Of a stretch of DNA of 64,000 nt, positions 32,191 through 42,372 are shown in pieces (position 1 is the first letter of the stretch; the number at the start of each line of letters is the position of its first letter). The notes under the pieces are model-generated. The model worked only from the letters and a program-made list of their open reading frames with translations, was not told the origin of the DNA and made no database searches. Made by a program: the position numbers and the translations under genes. This DNA comes from JAOAPY01 sp041492185. Lineage in GTDB: Bacteria > Acidobacteriota > Blastocatellia > Pyrinomonadales > Pyrinomonadaceae. The stretch is from the NCBI GenBank assembly GCA_041492185.1, contig JBGPWL010000009.1, positions 1 to 64,000 of the forward strand, given 5' to 3'.

Positions 32191-32676
32191 ATGAAGGTCC
32201 AGCGAGTCTATGTCGATACTTCCGTAATTGGCGGGTGCTTTGACGAGGAGTTTGCGCCATGGTCGAAGGGGCTGATGAATGACTTCTTGAACGGCGTCTT
32301 CAAGCCGGTTCTCTCAGAGATTGTCGCCGCCGAAATTGCTCCGGCTCCGGAAGCGGTCAGAATGCAATACGCTGAACTGCTTGCTCTGGATCCGCAGTTT
32401 GTGGAGTTGACCGATGAAGTACAAAAGTTGGCAGCATCGTATGAGGAGAGAAGGATTCTCCCAACCAAGTTTTCCAACGACGCTCTGCATATCGCGCTGG
32501 CAACTATAGCCGAAGTCGATATGCTGGTAAGCTGGAATTTCAAGCACATCGTGCGGTTTGACAAGATCCGCTTGTTCAATGCAGTGAACCGCTCTTACGG
32601 TTACAAAACACTTGAGATCTACTCGCCGCGGGAGGTGACTACCTATGGAGAAAGAGACGAAACTGAAAACGGTTGA
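32191..32676 (+). CDS. PIN-domain putative toxin nuclease
   Basis: A 161-residue PIN-domain protein, probably an RNase toxin paired with the DUF433 antitoxin. It begins RVYVDTSVIGG with the first acidic ligand (Asp9). The second acidic cluster is in SEIVAAEIAPAPEAV, and the third is in FSNDALHIALATIAEVDMLVSWNFKHIVRFDK, where the ND and W-N-x-K-H motifs are typical of this PIN subgroup. The active site therefore looks complete. The last 32 bases overlap a downstream small gene in another frame, suggesting translational coupling. Confidence 0.9.
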   Translation: MKVQRVYVDTSVIGGCFDEEFAPWSKGLMNDFLNGVFKPVLSEIVAAEIAPAPEAVRMQYAELLALDPQFVELTDEVQKLAASYEERRILPTKFSNDALHIALATIAEVDMLVSWNFKHIVRFDKIRLFNAVNRSYGYKTLEIYSPREVTTYGERDETENG

Positions 32677-32833
32677 GATGACTCGGCGCATCCGTGACAA
32701 GCACCATGAGCAGATGAAAGACAAGACCTGGGCAGAGCGGGTGGAATTCTATAAAGAACAAGCGCGCGCTTTGCACGAAGTTCTGGGAAGAACAGCGCGA
32801 CATAAACACGGGCAGGATGAAGAAGCCGCCTAG
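32645..32833 (+). CDS. Small charged protein of the PIN cassette
   Basis: A 62-residue very charged, probably helical protein (EMTRRIRDKHHEQMKDKTWAERVEFYKEQARALHEVL). It starts inside the PIN gene with a strong ribosome-binding site (GGGAGGTGA about six bases before the ATG), which argues that it is real. Similar short open frames beginning with a 'KTVE-x-x-RRIRD-x-H' segment occur after PIN genes in other bacteria as far as I recall. No function is known; a chaperone or second antitoxin is one guess. Confidence 0.65.
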   Translation: MEKETKLKTVEMTRRIRDKHHEQMKDKTWAERVEFYKEQARALHEVLGRTARHKHGQDEEAA

Positions 32834-32846
32834 TTGAGTTGATCGA

Positions 32847-33158
32847 ATGGACTGGCAGACTCTTGCTGAAAAGTTGAATCGTAAAGTCCCACCCGGCTCG
32901 GTAACTACTTATGCCGAGGTCTCCAAGTGGGCTTATGGTATACCGAACCGAAATCAACCCGTCCGTTCGTTGCTCACGGGCGCGGCGCACCATGGGCATG
33001 TCACTCTCACCAATCGCGTCGTGCGCGTGTCGGGCGAGTTGGCGGAGATCCCTGAAGGTCAAGAGCAGCAGCGCGCTCAGCTTGTTTCGGAAGGAGTGCC
33101 TTTCGCGGCCGATGGCCGGGTTGACTTCACTCGAATCACCGCCGTGGTGCTCGCGTGA
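32847..33158 (+). CDS. Alkyltransferase-like (MGMT-fold) protein without active-site Cys
   Basis: A 103-residue protein with the DNA-binding half of the O6-alkylguanine-DNA alkyltransferase fold: VPPGSVTTYAEVSKWAYG (winged helix), PVRSLLTGAA, then TNRVVRVSGEL, and the YbaZ-like C-terminus GVPFAADGRVDFTRI. The PCHR active-site motif of true MGMT reads TLTNR here, so it cannot accept alkyl groups. Alkyltransferase-like (ATL) proteins instead bind alkylated guanines and direct nucleotide-excision repair; the known ATL motif is PWHR, so this variant is further diverged. It lies 13 bases after the small PIN-cassette gene and may be co-transcribed. Confidence 0.75.
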   Translation: MDWQTLAEKLNRKVPPGSVTTYAEVSKWAYGIPNRNQPVRSLLTGAAHHGHVTLTNRVVRVSGELAEIPEGQEQQRAQLVSEGVPFAADGRVDFTRITAVVLA

Positions 33159-33194
33159 TCGGCGAGAGTGCAATTTCGACCCACCATTTCGATC

Positions 33195-34703
33195 TTACTT
33201 CCCGAACCACCCGATCGGCTTGCCGGATAGATCAACCCAGACGCTTTTCACCTGCGTGTAAAGTTCCAACGCGTGTTTGCCCATTTCGCGGCCGTAGCCG
33301 GATTGCTTGTAACCACCGAATGGCGACGCGGCATTAAAGATGTTGAAGGTATTGATCCAAACGACGCCTGCCTTGATCTCTTTCGCAAAGCGATGCGCGC
33401 GCGTGATGTCCTGCGTCCAGATGCCTGCCGAAAGACCATAAATAGTTTCGTTCGCTTGCTTGATGAGATCGTCTTCATCCGCGAACGTAATCACTGAAAC
33501 AACGGGGCCGAAGATCTCTTCCTGCGCGACGCGCATCCGATTCTTAACTTCAGAAAGAATTGTCGGCTGGAAGAAGTATCCGTTCTGAAGATTTCCTGCC
33601 AGCTTCGGCGACTCGCCGCCCGCGAGCACGGACGCGCCTTCTTCACGTCCGATACTGACATAGCTCTGAATGCGATCAAGTTGTTCGCGTGACACTTGCG
33701 GCCCCATCTGCGTCGCTTTATCGAGCGGATCGCCCACGATGATTCTGCCCGATTTCTCCTTTAATCGATCCAGGAATTCATCTTTGACACTCTCGGCGAG
33801 AAACAATCGCGAGCCCGCGCAGCACACCTGGCCCTGATTGAAAAAGATTCCCATCATCGCGCCGTTGACTGCCTGCTCCAGATCGGCGTCAGCGAAGACT
33901 ATGTTCGGCGCTTTGCCTCCGAGTTCAAGTGAGACCTTGGTTAGATTGTCAGCAGCGGACTTGGCGATCAACTTACCGACTTCAGTCGAACCGGTGAACG
34001 CAATCTTGTTGATGCCCGCGTGCGAAGCGAGCGCCGCGCCCGCGGTTTCGCCATAGCCGGGAACGATGTTGACTACGCCTTCGGGAAAGCCTGCTTCCTG
34101 GATCAGCTTTCCGAGTTCCATCGCCGTGACGGGTGTTTGCTCAGCGGGCTTTAGCACGACGGTGTTGCCGGCGGCAAGAGCGGGCGCAAGTTTCCAGGCA
34201 GCCATCAAGAGCGGAAAATTCCACGGGATAATCTGTCCGCATACGCCCACCGGCTCGCGCAGCGTGTAGTTGAACATCTTGCCCGGCACGGGAATGGTTT
34301 CGCCTTCGATCTTCGTTGACCAGCCGGCAAAATATTCAAAGTTCTCGGCCACCTGCGGCAAATCAACGTAGAGCGATTCCTTGATCGGTTTGCCGTTATC
34401 GAGTGTTTCCAATTCGGCGAGTTCTTTCGCGTGCTGCTCGATCAACTGCGAAAGTTTGTAGAGCAGACGGCCGCGATCGCGCGCGCTCATAGTTGACCAT
34501 TTGCCTTCGAACGCGCGACGAGCAGCAGCGACGGCCTTGTCGATGTCCGCCGCGTCCGCCTCGGCAACTTCGGCAAGCGGCTCACCGGTGGAAGGATTCG
34601 GCGTGGTAAAAGTCTTGCCGGATTCGGCGTCCACCCATTGTCCGTCAATAAAGAGTTGATATTTGCGCGGCGTGGTCGTTCCCGCTGGTTGAACAGATGA
34701 CAT
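33195..34703 (-). CDS. NAD(P)-dependent aldehyde dehydrogenase
   Basis: A 502-residue class I/II aldehyde dehydrogenase (ALDH1/2 or betaine-aldehyde-like) that oxidises an aldehyde to the acid. Motifs: IIPWNFPLLMAAWKLAPALAAGNTVVLKPAEQTP, the cofactor loop FTGSTEVGKLI, the general-base Glu in LELGGKAPNIV, the catalytic Cys in GQVCCAGSRLF, and KEEIFGPV-like AQEEIFGPVVSV. The C-terminal SPFGGYKQSGYGREMG is the oligomerisation and cofactor region. All residues are intact. It stands alone between aconitase and the ATL gene. The exact substrate is unresolved. Confidence 0.95.
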   Translation of the reverse strand: MSSVQPAGTTTPRKYQLFIDGQWVDAESGKTFTTPNPSTGEPLAEVAEADAADIDKAVAAARRAFEGKWSTMSARDRGRLLYKLSQLIEQHAKELAELETLDNGKPIKESLYVDLPQVAENFEYFAGWSTKIEGETIPVPGKMFNYTLREPVGVCGQIIPWNFPLLMAAWKLAPALAAGNTVVLKPAEQTPVTAMELGKLIQEAGFPEGVVNIVPGYGETAGAALASHAGINKIAFTGSTEVGKLIAKSAADNLTKVSLELGGKAPNIVFADADLEQAVNGAMMGIFFNQGQVCCAGSRLFLAESVKDEFLDRLKEKSGRIIVGDPLDKATQMGPQVSREQLDRIQSYVSIGREEGASVLAGGESPKLAGNLQNGYFFQPTILSEVKNRMRVAQEEIFGPVVSVITFADEDDLIKQANETIYGLSAGIWTQDITRAHRFAKEIKAGVVWINTFNIFNAASPFGGYKQSGYGREMGKHALELYTQVKSVWVDLSGKPIGWFGK

Positions 34704-34723
34704 TTTGTGACTCCATTGTAGAG

Positions 34724-34822
34724 TCTCTGTGCAACCACTGTGTCCTGCGGTGTCTCTGTGGTGAACCAGGTTTCAGAAGCACTCACCACGGAGACACAGA
34801 GGACACAGAGGTTGCACAGAGA
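34724..34822. repeat. CACGGAGACACAGAGGACACAGAG inverted repeat
   Basis: Left arm 34724-34764 (TCTCTGTGCAACC, TGTGTCCT, GTGTCTCTGTGGTGA) is the near-perfect reverse complement of right arm 34783-34822 (TCACCACGGAGACACAGAGG, ACACAGAGGTTGCACAGAGA). It fills the spacer between the aconitase stop and the aldehyde dehydrogenase start. Similar 'cacagagacacagagg' units are a well-known class of intergenic repeats in diverse environmental bacteria. It can form a very strong hairpin. Confidence 0.85.
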
Positions 34823-34825
34823 AAA

Positions 34826-37726
<2,901 letters not shown>

Positions 37727-37993
37727 AGAAAATCAATCGGAAATGAAACAAAGAGATGGTTGCTCTCAACAATGAAAGATCAATAAGAGTATGGATCGCG
37801 TTAGCAAAGTTCAGTGTAAAGTGGCATTCTTGAATCGTCAAGGAAGCCATTTTGCGGCCTCGGACGCTAAACGACACTAGCTACGATTAGCCGCTTTTCG
37901 CGACCTTTATGATCTGCTATAGTTCTTCTACGCCAAAGCGATCTTAACGATCTGCGGATCGTTCAAACAAGGTTCGGATCAAGGAAAGGTGTC

Positions 37994-38392
37994 ATGCACA
38001 ACAAGCGGCCGGAAGAGTTTGAGTACTTAAGTAATAATCCCGACTACGTCCCCGATCCGGAAATCGAAGAGTTCATGGAAGAGGAGATCTCGCGCGCGCC
38101 GAAAGATCCAGAGTTGCTCGCGCACCGCCTGCGCAACAATACCGCGGCTTCACCGCGCGATTCGGGCGGCGATCTCGACGCCGCCTGGGAAGACGTGAAC
38201 GAGAGCGGCTCGGAAACGGTCGGCGGCGACAATCCCACACCCGATCAGTCCGATGTAGAAGAAAACGCTAAAGCGATGGGCGTCAGTTTTGAAGACAATC
38301 AGCAGTTGGATTTCGAGAAGCAGATCGAGAAACGTGACCGGGATCGGTTTGAACTCGATCCGCGATCAAAAGCAAACGACGACTCGATTTAA
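37994..38392 (+). CDS. DUF6335-family acidic protein
   Basis: A 132-residue very acidic, largely disordered protein. The centre and C-terminus match the DUF6335 pattern seen mainly in cyanobacteria: SGGDLDAAWEDVNESGSETVGGDNPTPDQSDVEENAKAMGVSFEDNQQLDFEKQIEKRDRDRFELDPRS. Conserved points are GGD-x-D-A-x-W, VGG-x-x-x-TPDQ and R-x-x-LDP-x-S. The role is unknown; there is no signal peptide. It is monocistronic, with a possible TATAGT -10 element at 37918-37923. Confidence 0.75.
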   Translation: MHNKRPEEFEYLSNNPDYVPDPEIEEFMEEEISRAPKDPELLAHRLRNNTAASPRDSGGDLDAAWEDVNESGSETVGGDNPTPDQSDVEENAKAMGVSFEDNQQLDFEKQIEKRDRDRFELDPRSKANDDSI

Positions 38393-38693
38393 TGTCGTAG
38401 CACCTATTTCTTTACCCCAGTTCGCCCATGCACCGGCAGGAGAAATCAGGGGCTCGGGCATCACTTGACCTTGTTCGTGTAGGTTCCGGCCTTTTCGTGT
38501 GACTTCGTGGATCGTCTGTTGGTTGACCGCAGAAAGACGATCCACGAAGTCACACGAACGAAACCGAAGAAACACGAACCGTTGAGCCGCTCTGTCCATA
38601 GTCGCATGAACGGCGGCCGTGAAGAATTAGCTGTTACAGCACACTAGTTTTTGGATCTTGCGCCCAACCTAAAGAGGCTATATCCTCACGCGC
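38393..38693. other. Intergenic region with a long palindromic repeat
   Basis: This spacer between two rightward genes holds one repeat (38474-38580) and no gene. The core is a perfect 23-base inverted repeat: TTCGTGTGACTTCGTGGATC... at 38494-38516 and its complement at 38536-38558, with less perfect TTCGTGT / ACACGAA extensions outward. It would fold as a strong hairpin that could terminate the DUF6335 transcript. The last 50 bases carry weak TTGCGC and TATATC promoter-like elements for the hydrolase gene. Confidence 0.7.
38474..38580. repeat. TTCGTGTGACTTCGTGGATCG palindromic repeat, intergenic copy
   Basis: Perfect 23-base arms at 38494-38516 and 38536-38558 separated by 19 bases, with outer arms of the form GTTCGTGT / ACACGAAC. 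The same unit, diverged, lies at 40778-40845, where it is inside the coding sequence of a lipoprotein gene. Confidence 0.9.
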
Positions 38694-39698
38694 ATGATGC
38701 GCACACTTCTTCTTCTTCTCGCTTCCCTTGTCGCATTCGTTTCAGCTAATGCCGCACCCTGCACCAGCGCAACTCCCGACTGTACCGAGTGGGTCCATCT
38801 CGGCAACCAGACGCAGACGTTGGTCTACCGCAGCTATCCGCTCGACGTGAAGAACGACAAAATCACGCGAGCGCTGATTATGGTGCACGGCGCGGGACGC
38901 GATGCGGATAATTATTTTCGCACCGCGCTGGCGGCCGCTTTTCTCGCCGGCGCGCTTGATGACACTGTAATCATTTCTCCGCGATTCGCATCCAACGACG
39001 GCCGCGCTTGTCGCGATACGCTGGCGCCAAACGAAATCAATTGGAGTTGCTCTGGCGACAGTTGGCGCTCGGGCGGCGTTGCTATCAGCAACAACAACCT
39101 GACGTCGTACGATTTGACCGATGAGGTGCTGCGCAAGTTGGCGCGCAAAGACGTCTTCCCAAATCTGAAAGCCATCGTCGTCTCTGGTCATTCGGCCGGC
39201 GGGCAATACGTCACGCGTTACGAAATGGCCAATCAGGTCCACGACAAGCTCGGTGTCTCGATCACTTATGTCGTTTCAAACCCGTCGAGCTATGCCTACC
39301 TCGATCCTGATCGTCCTTCGGGAACTAACAACGAGTTGCGCGCGTTCGGTGATGCGCGTAACTGCACGACTTACGATAACTGGCCTTATGGACTCAAGAA
39401 TCGCACTGGCTACACGGCTAAGATCGGCGACGATCAATTGAAGAAGCAGCTTGCGGAGAGAGCCGTGACGTACCTGCTTGGAGAACTCGATATATTGCCG
39501 CTCGGTGGCTTTGATTCATCGTGTCCGGCGATGGCCCAGGGTCCGACGCGTCTCGCGCGCGGCCAAACCTTCGCCGGCTATGTCAACGCGAAGTACAAAG
39601 CGCAACACAAAGCGATCGTCGTCCCGCTGTGCGGCCACAACGCCCGCTGCATGTTCACAGCGGAAATCGCGCTTCCGATTTTGTTTCCGAAGTTGTGA
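38694..39698 (+). CDS. Secreted alpha/beta-hydrolase-like protein
   Basis: A 334-residue exported protein. The signal peptide (MMRTLLLLLASLVAFVSANA) is followed by a Cys-rich mature start. The hydrolase core shows KITRALIMVHGAGRDADNYF (oxyanion-hole HG motif), the nucleophile elbow VVSGHSAGGQYV (Ser in GHSAGG), and a late His in VVPLCGHNARCMF. A catalytic Asp is likely in the LLGELDILP strand, which in this family marks the acid position. At least six Cys suggest periplasmic disulfides. The family resembles secreted lipase/polyhydroxybutyrate-depolymerase-like proteins of fungi and soil bacteria. The substrate is unknown. Confidence 0.85.
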   Translation: MMRTLLLLLASLVAFVSANAAPCTSATPDCTEWVHLGNQTQTLVYRSYPLDVKNDKITRALIMVHGAGRDADNYFRTALAAAFLAGALDDTVIISPRFASNDGRACRDTLAPNEINWSCSGDSWRSGGVAISNNNLTSYDLTDEVLRKLARKDVFPNLKAIVVSGHSAGGQYVTRYEMANQVHDKLGVSITYVVSNPSSYAYLDPDRPSGTNNELRAFGDARNCTTYDNWPYGLKNRTGYTAKIGDDQLKKQLAERAVTYLLGELDILPLGGFDSSCPAMAQGPTRLARGQTFAGYVNAKYKAQHKAIVVPLCGHNARCMFTAEIALPILFPKL

Positions 39699-40062
39699 GT
39701 AGTCGGCCTTCCCTTCTTCTTTCGCGCGAATTGCGGGACATTCTTCTTGAAAGCCTACGGGTCCAAGTATGGGCTCACTATGGCGTTACCAGGGGTTTAA
39801 GCTCCGTAGGAGCGAGATATTTATAGTCGGGCCGCATTAAAACCGACCATGAGCTCCGCAGGAGCGACATGTTTCAGCGGACGGAGTAAGCTCGCGAGCC
39901 GCAACATGTCGCTCCTGCGGAGCTGGCCGAAATAACCAAAACTCTACCTATCAATATTCCGTCCCTACGGGACTGGTTGTGCGGTGGCGAATCTTGTTCA
40001 AAAGACAAGAAGCTACGATCCTGGTACACAGAAAGCATTCGAGGGTGCGAAAGAGGTCCCTT
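39699..40062. other. Convergent intergenic region dominated by a nested palindrome
   Basis: No gene is visible between the convergent hydrolase and cyclophilin genes. Most of it is the palindromic element at 39801-39972. The rest (39973-40062) carries no recognisable signal. The element may serve as a two-way terminator. Confidence 0.7.
39801..39972. repeat. Palindromic element with AAATATTTATAG-type ends, second copy
   Basis: Outer arms 39801-39826 (GCTCCGTAGGAGCGAGATAT...) and 39948-39972 (CTATCAATATTCCGTCCCTA...) are imperfect complements matching those of the element at 8032-8163. Inside is a perfect 22-base inverted repeat: 39852-39873 (AGCTCCGCAGGAGCGACATG...) with 39903-39924. The tips contain a GTAGGAGCGA / TCCCTACGG motif in both copies. 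Confidence 0.9.
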
Positions 40063-40785
40063 TCACGGTCGCGAAACAAACTTCGCTCTTGGTTGTAGCG
40101 TGATGCTCTTGATTACGATCTTCTCTGACGGGCGTTCGGTTTCCTCTTCAACCGGATGGCCCATGATCAATTGGGCGCTTTCAATTCCCTGAATCACGCG
40201 ACCAAACACCGTGTATTTCCGATCGAATTCTGGCGCGCGCCTAAGCGTGATGAAAAACTGGCAGTTCGCCGTATCGCGCGCCTGCGCTTCGGTCAGTCCG
40301 GGTCGTCCGGCAAAAGGCTCCATCGCGCCTTTTCTTGCCGCGCCCACCGTGCCTCGCTCGAAGAAAACATCGCTCATCTCGCCCGGCACGTTTGGGTAGG
40401 GTGAATCTCCCTGGCCATCGTTTTCCGGATCGCTATCCTTCGACAACGGATCGCCTCCCTGAATCAAGCCTGCGTCGGCATTTACTCGATGGAAGGTCGT
40501 GCCGTTGTAGAAGCCTTCATTGATTAGCTTCTTGAACCGCTCGACCATTTTGGGCGCGATGTTCGGATAAAGTTCGATCACGATGCTGCCGAAGTCAGCG
40601 GTTTCTATGACCGCAACCTCGCCGTCGGGCACGGGCTTGACTCCTTTTTTTACCTTCGCATCCAGCGCGGCCTCTTCGTCGCTCGTGGCGTCAAAATCCT
40701 TGACCGCGGTTTTCTTTCCGCCACAGGCAGCAACGATACTGGCAACCACCAACGCCAGAACCAGGGGACGAACCAAACGATCCAC
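40063..40785 (-). CDS. Cyclophilin-type peptidyl-prolyl isomerase, lipoprotein
   Basis: Envelope proline isomerase of the cyclophilin family. Motifs: ETADFGSIVIELYPNIAPKMVERFKKLINEGFYNGTTFHRV, then LIQGGDP, GTVGAARKGAMEP, ANCQFFITLRRAPEFDRKYTVFGRVIQGIE. The signal is a lipobox (SIVAAC). From the GTG at 40785 (240 residues) the leader is a normal 20 residues. An ATG at 40854 and a GTG at 40872 add a 23-29 residue basic extension that is just the translation of a palindromic repeat (40778-40845), so I prefer 40785, although an ATG start remains possible. It lies three codons or less from dtd at its 5' side. Confidence 0.9.
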   Translation of the reverse strand: MDRLVRPLVLALVVASIVAACGGKKTAVKDFDATSDEEAALDAKVKKGVKPVPDGEVAVIETADFGSIVIELYPNIAPKMVERFKKLINEGFYNGTTFHRVNADAGLIQGGDPLSKDSDPENDGQGDSPYPNVPGEMSDVFFERGTVGAARKGAMEPFAGRPGLTEAQARDTANCQFFITLRRAPEFDRKYTVFGRVIQGIESAQLIMGHPVEEETERPSEKIVIKSITLQPRAKFVSRP

Positions 40786-40845
40786 GAAGCCACACGAAAA
40801 ATCCTGTGCTTTTCGTTGTGTTCGTTCGTGTAATTTCGTGGATCG
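40778..40845. repeat. TTCGTGTGACTTCGTGGATCG palindromic repeat, genic copy
   Basis: Arms 40778-40798 (CGATCCACGAAGCCACACGA...) and 40825-40845 (TTCGTGTAATTTCGTGGATC...) are complementary at 18 of 21 positions. The unit lies across the 5' end of the cyclophilin lipoprotein gene and includes its most plausible start codon. Relative of the intergenic copy at 38474-38580. Confidence 0.85.
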
Positions 40846-40874
40846 TGTCGCCATCGTTTTTCGAGAAAGCACCT

Positions 40875-41324
40875 TCAGAATGCCTTTCTACTGTCGAGCA
40901 GGATCGTCACCGGCCCGTCATTAACCAACTCAACCTGCATCATCGCGCGAAAGCTGCCAGTCGCCACCTTGCCGACATTCTTTCGCGCTTGCGCGACAAA
41001 ATAATCATACAACGGCTCAGCCACTTCGGGCGGCGCTGCGTCGATCCACGATGGTCTTAGTCCGCGACGCACATCCCCATACAAAGTGAATTGCGAAACC
41101 ACCAGCAGCGCTCCTTCCACATCTTTGAGTGATAAATTCATTTTCCCATCTTGATCGTCAAAGATGCGTAGCGCGACAATCTTATCGACGAGATAATCGG
41201 CATCTTTCTGTGTATCGTCGCGCGCGACACCCAACAAAACGACGAGACCTTTTCGGATCTCGCCGACAATTTCTCCCTCAACTGTAACACTCGCGCGCGT
41301 CACGCGCTGAACGACTGCTCGCAT
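40875..41324 (-). CDS. dtd: D-aminoacyl-tRNA deacylase
   Basis: Removes D-amino acids mischarged on tRNA (also Gly from tRNA-Ala). 149 residues from the ATG at 41324, which gives the canonical MRAVVQRVTRASVTVEGE; the open frame upstream overlaps the preceding gene and is not used. The catalytic and specificity motifs are intact: LLVVSQFTLYGD with the Thr nucleophile region, and the cross-subunit NDGPVTILL (Gly-Pro motif). The enzyme works as a homodimer in the cytosol. It lies eight bases downstream of the TPR-TonB gene. Confidence 0.97.
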   Translation of the reverse strand: MRAVVQRVTRASVTVEGEIVGEIRKGLVVLLGVARDDTQKDADYLVDKIVALRIFDDQDGKMNLSLKDVEGALLVVSQFTLYGDVRRGLRPSWIDAAPPEVAEPLYDYFVAQARKNVGKVATGSFRAMMQVELVNDGPVTILLDSRKAF

Positions 41325-41331
41325 GCCGAGA

Positions 41332-42360
41332 TTAATTCCTTCGCCTAACAAAATTGTAGACGATGACGCCAGTGACCTTGATTGGAACACCTGACAGCAC
41401 AGTTGGCGTGAATCGGGCTCGACGAGCAGCTTTCTCGGCAGCGGTTACCAATGCTATATGAACGCCGCCAGCGTCCATAGCCTTCGCGTCGATGACGTTG
41501 CCGTTCTCATCGATAGTCACACGAACTCGAACGACCCCTTCCGCGCGCGCTTCAGCCGCCATCATTGGGTAGTCAGGGGCAGGTAGACTAAGAGCTTTGC
41601 CGTTTAATACGCCAACTTCAACCATCCTAGGTCCAGAAGACAACTCAGCAATTCGCTTTTGTATCTGCAATCCCTCGTCCCGTCGATTCACCGAAAACAG
41701 GAGAGTGGCATAAGCATTTAACGCTCTGATTAACTCAGCGTTATTCGAGCCTTTCATCTCCTCCCTAATCCTAATTACTCGTTGATAGAGCGGTTCGGCT
41801 TTCTGGTATTCGCGTCGCAGGCGATAGACTTCGGCCAAATTGAAGGCTGTCTGAGCGACGTCAAGATGCTCAGCACCTTGTAACCCTTCTCTCATCGTGA
41901 GGGCACGTTGGAAAAGATCCTCGGCTCTCCTTTCGTCCCGCATCTCATAGACAACAACGGCAAGCTTCTCTAACAATTGTGCGGTGCTCAAGTCGTCCTT
42001 GCCGAATGCCTTCTCGTTAACTTTCAACGCCCGGGCGAAGTAAGACTCGGCATCTGAGTATTTCCTTTTTGATCGAAACAACTCCCCGAGGTTAGCCAGC
42101 AGAGGTACAAGATCCTTGTGGTCGGGGCCGAGTGCTTTTTCGCGCAATTCGAGGGCGCGCCTCGCCAGCGGAATCGCTTCATCGTACTTCCCTTCGCCGT
42201 AAAGTTTCATGACAGTCGCGTTGAGTTCTCGCGACTTAACGAGGTCAGGCGACTGGCCTTGAGGCGGTTGAGAAGCTAGAAAAGCGCCTGGTTGTCCGTT
42301 GATTGGCGCAAAGACGAAGCAGGAAACAACTGCGGTAAGAAGCAATTCCTTCAGTTTCAT
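41332..42360 (-). CDS. Exported TPR protein with TonB C-terminal domain
   Basis: A 342-residue protein with a signal peptide (MKLKELLLTAVVSCFVFAPINGQ). It then has four tetratricopeptide-type repeats of the ALELREKALGPDHKDLVPLLANLGELFRSKRKYSDAESYFARAL class (about residues 50-215), each with a recurring 'kl-x-G-x-d-x-l-x-t-A' pattern. It ends in a TonB-C-like domain (about 255-342): LPAPDYPMMAAEARAEGVVRVRVTIDENGNVIDAKAM and ARFTPTVLSGVPIKVTGVIVYNF. There is no cytoplasmic-membrane anchor of TonB itself, so it probably does not energise receptors directly; the fold may interact with other periplasmic proteins. Confidence 0.88.
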   Translation of the reverse strand: MKLKELLLTAVVSCFVFAPINGQPGAFLASQPPQGQSPDLVKSRELNATVMKLYGEGKYDEAIPLARRALELREKALGPDHKDLVPLLANLGELFRSKRKYSDAESYFARALKVNEKAFGKDDLSTAQLLEKLAVVVYEMRDERRAEDLFQRALTMREGLQGAEHLDVAQTAFNLAEVYRLRREYQKAEPLYQRVIRIREEMKGSNNAELIRALNAYATLLFSVNRRDEGLQIQKRIAELSSGPRMVEVGVLNGKALSLPAPDYPMMAAEARAEGVVRVRVTIDENGNVIDAKAMDAGGVHIALVTAAEKAARRARFTPTVLSGVPIKVTGVIVYNFVRRRN

Positions 42361-42372
42361 TTTCCTTTCCGC

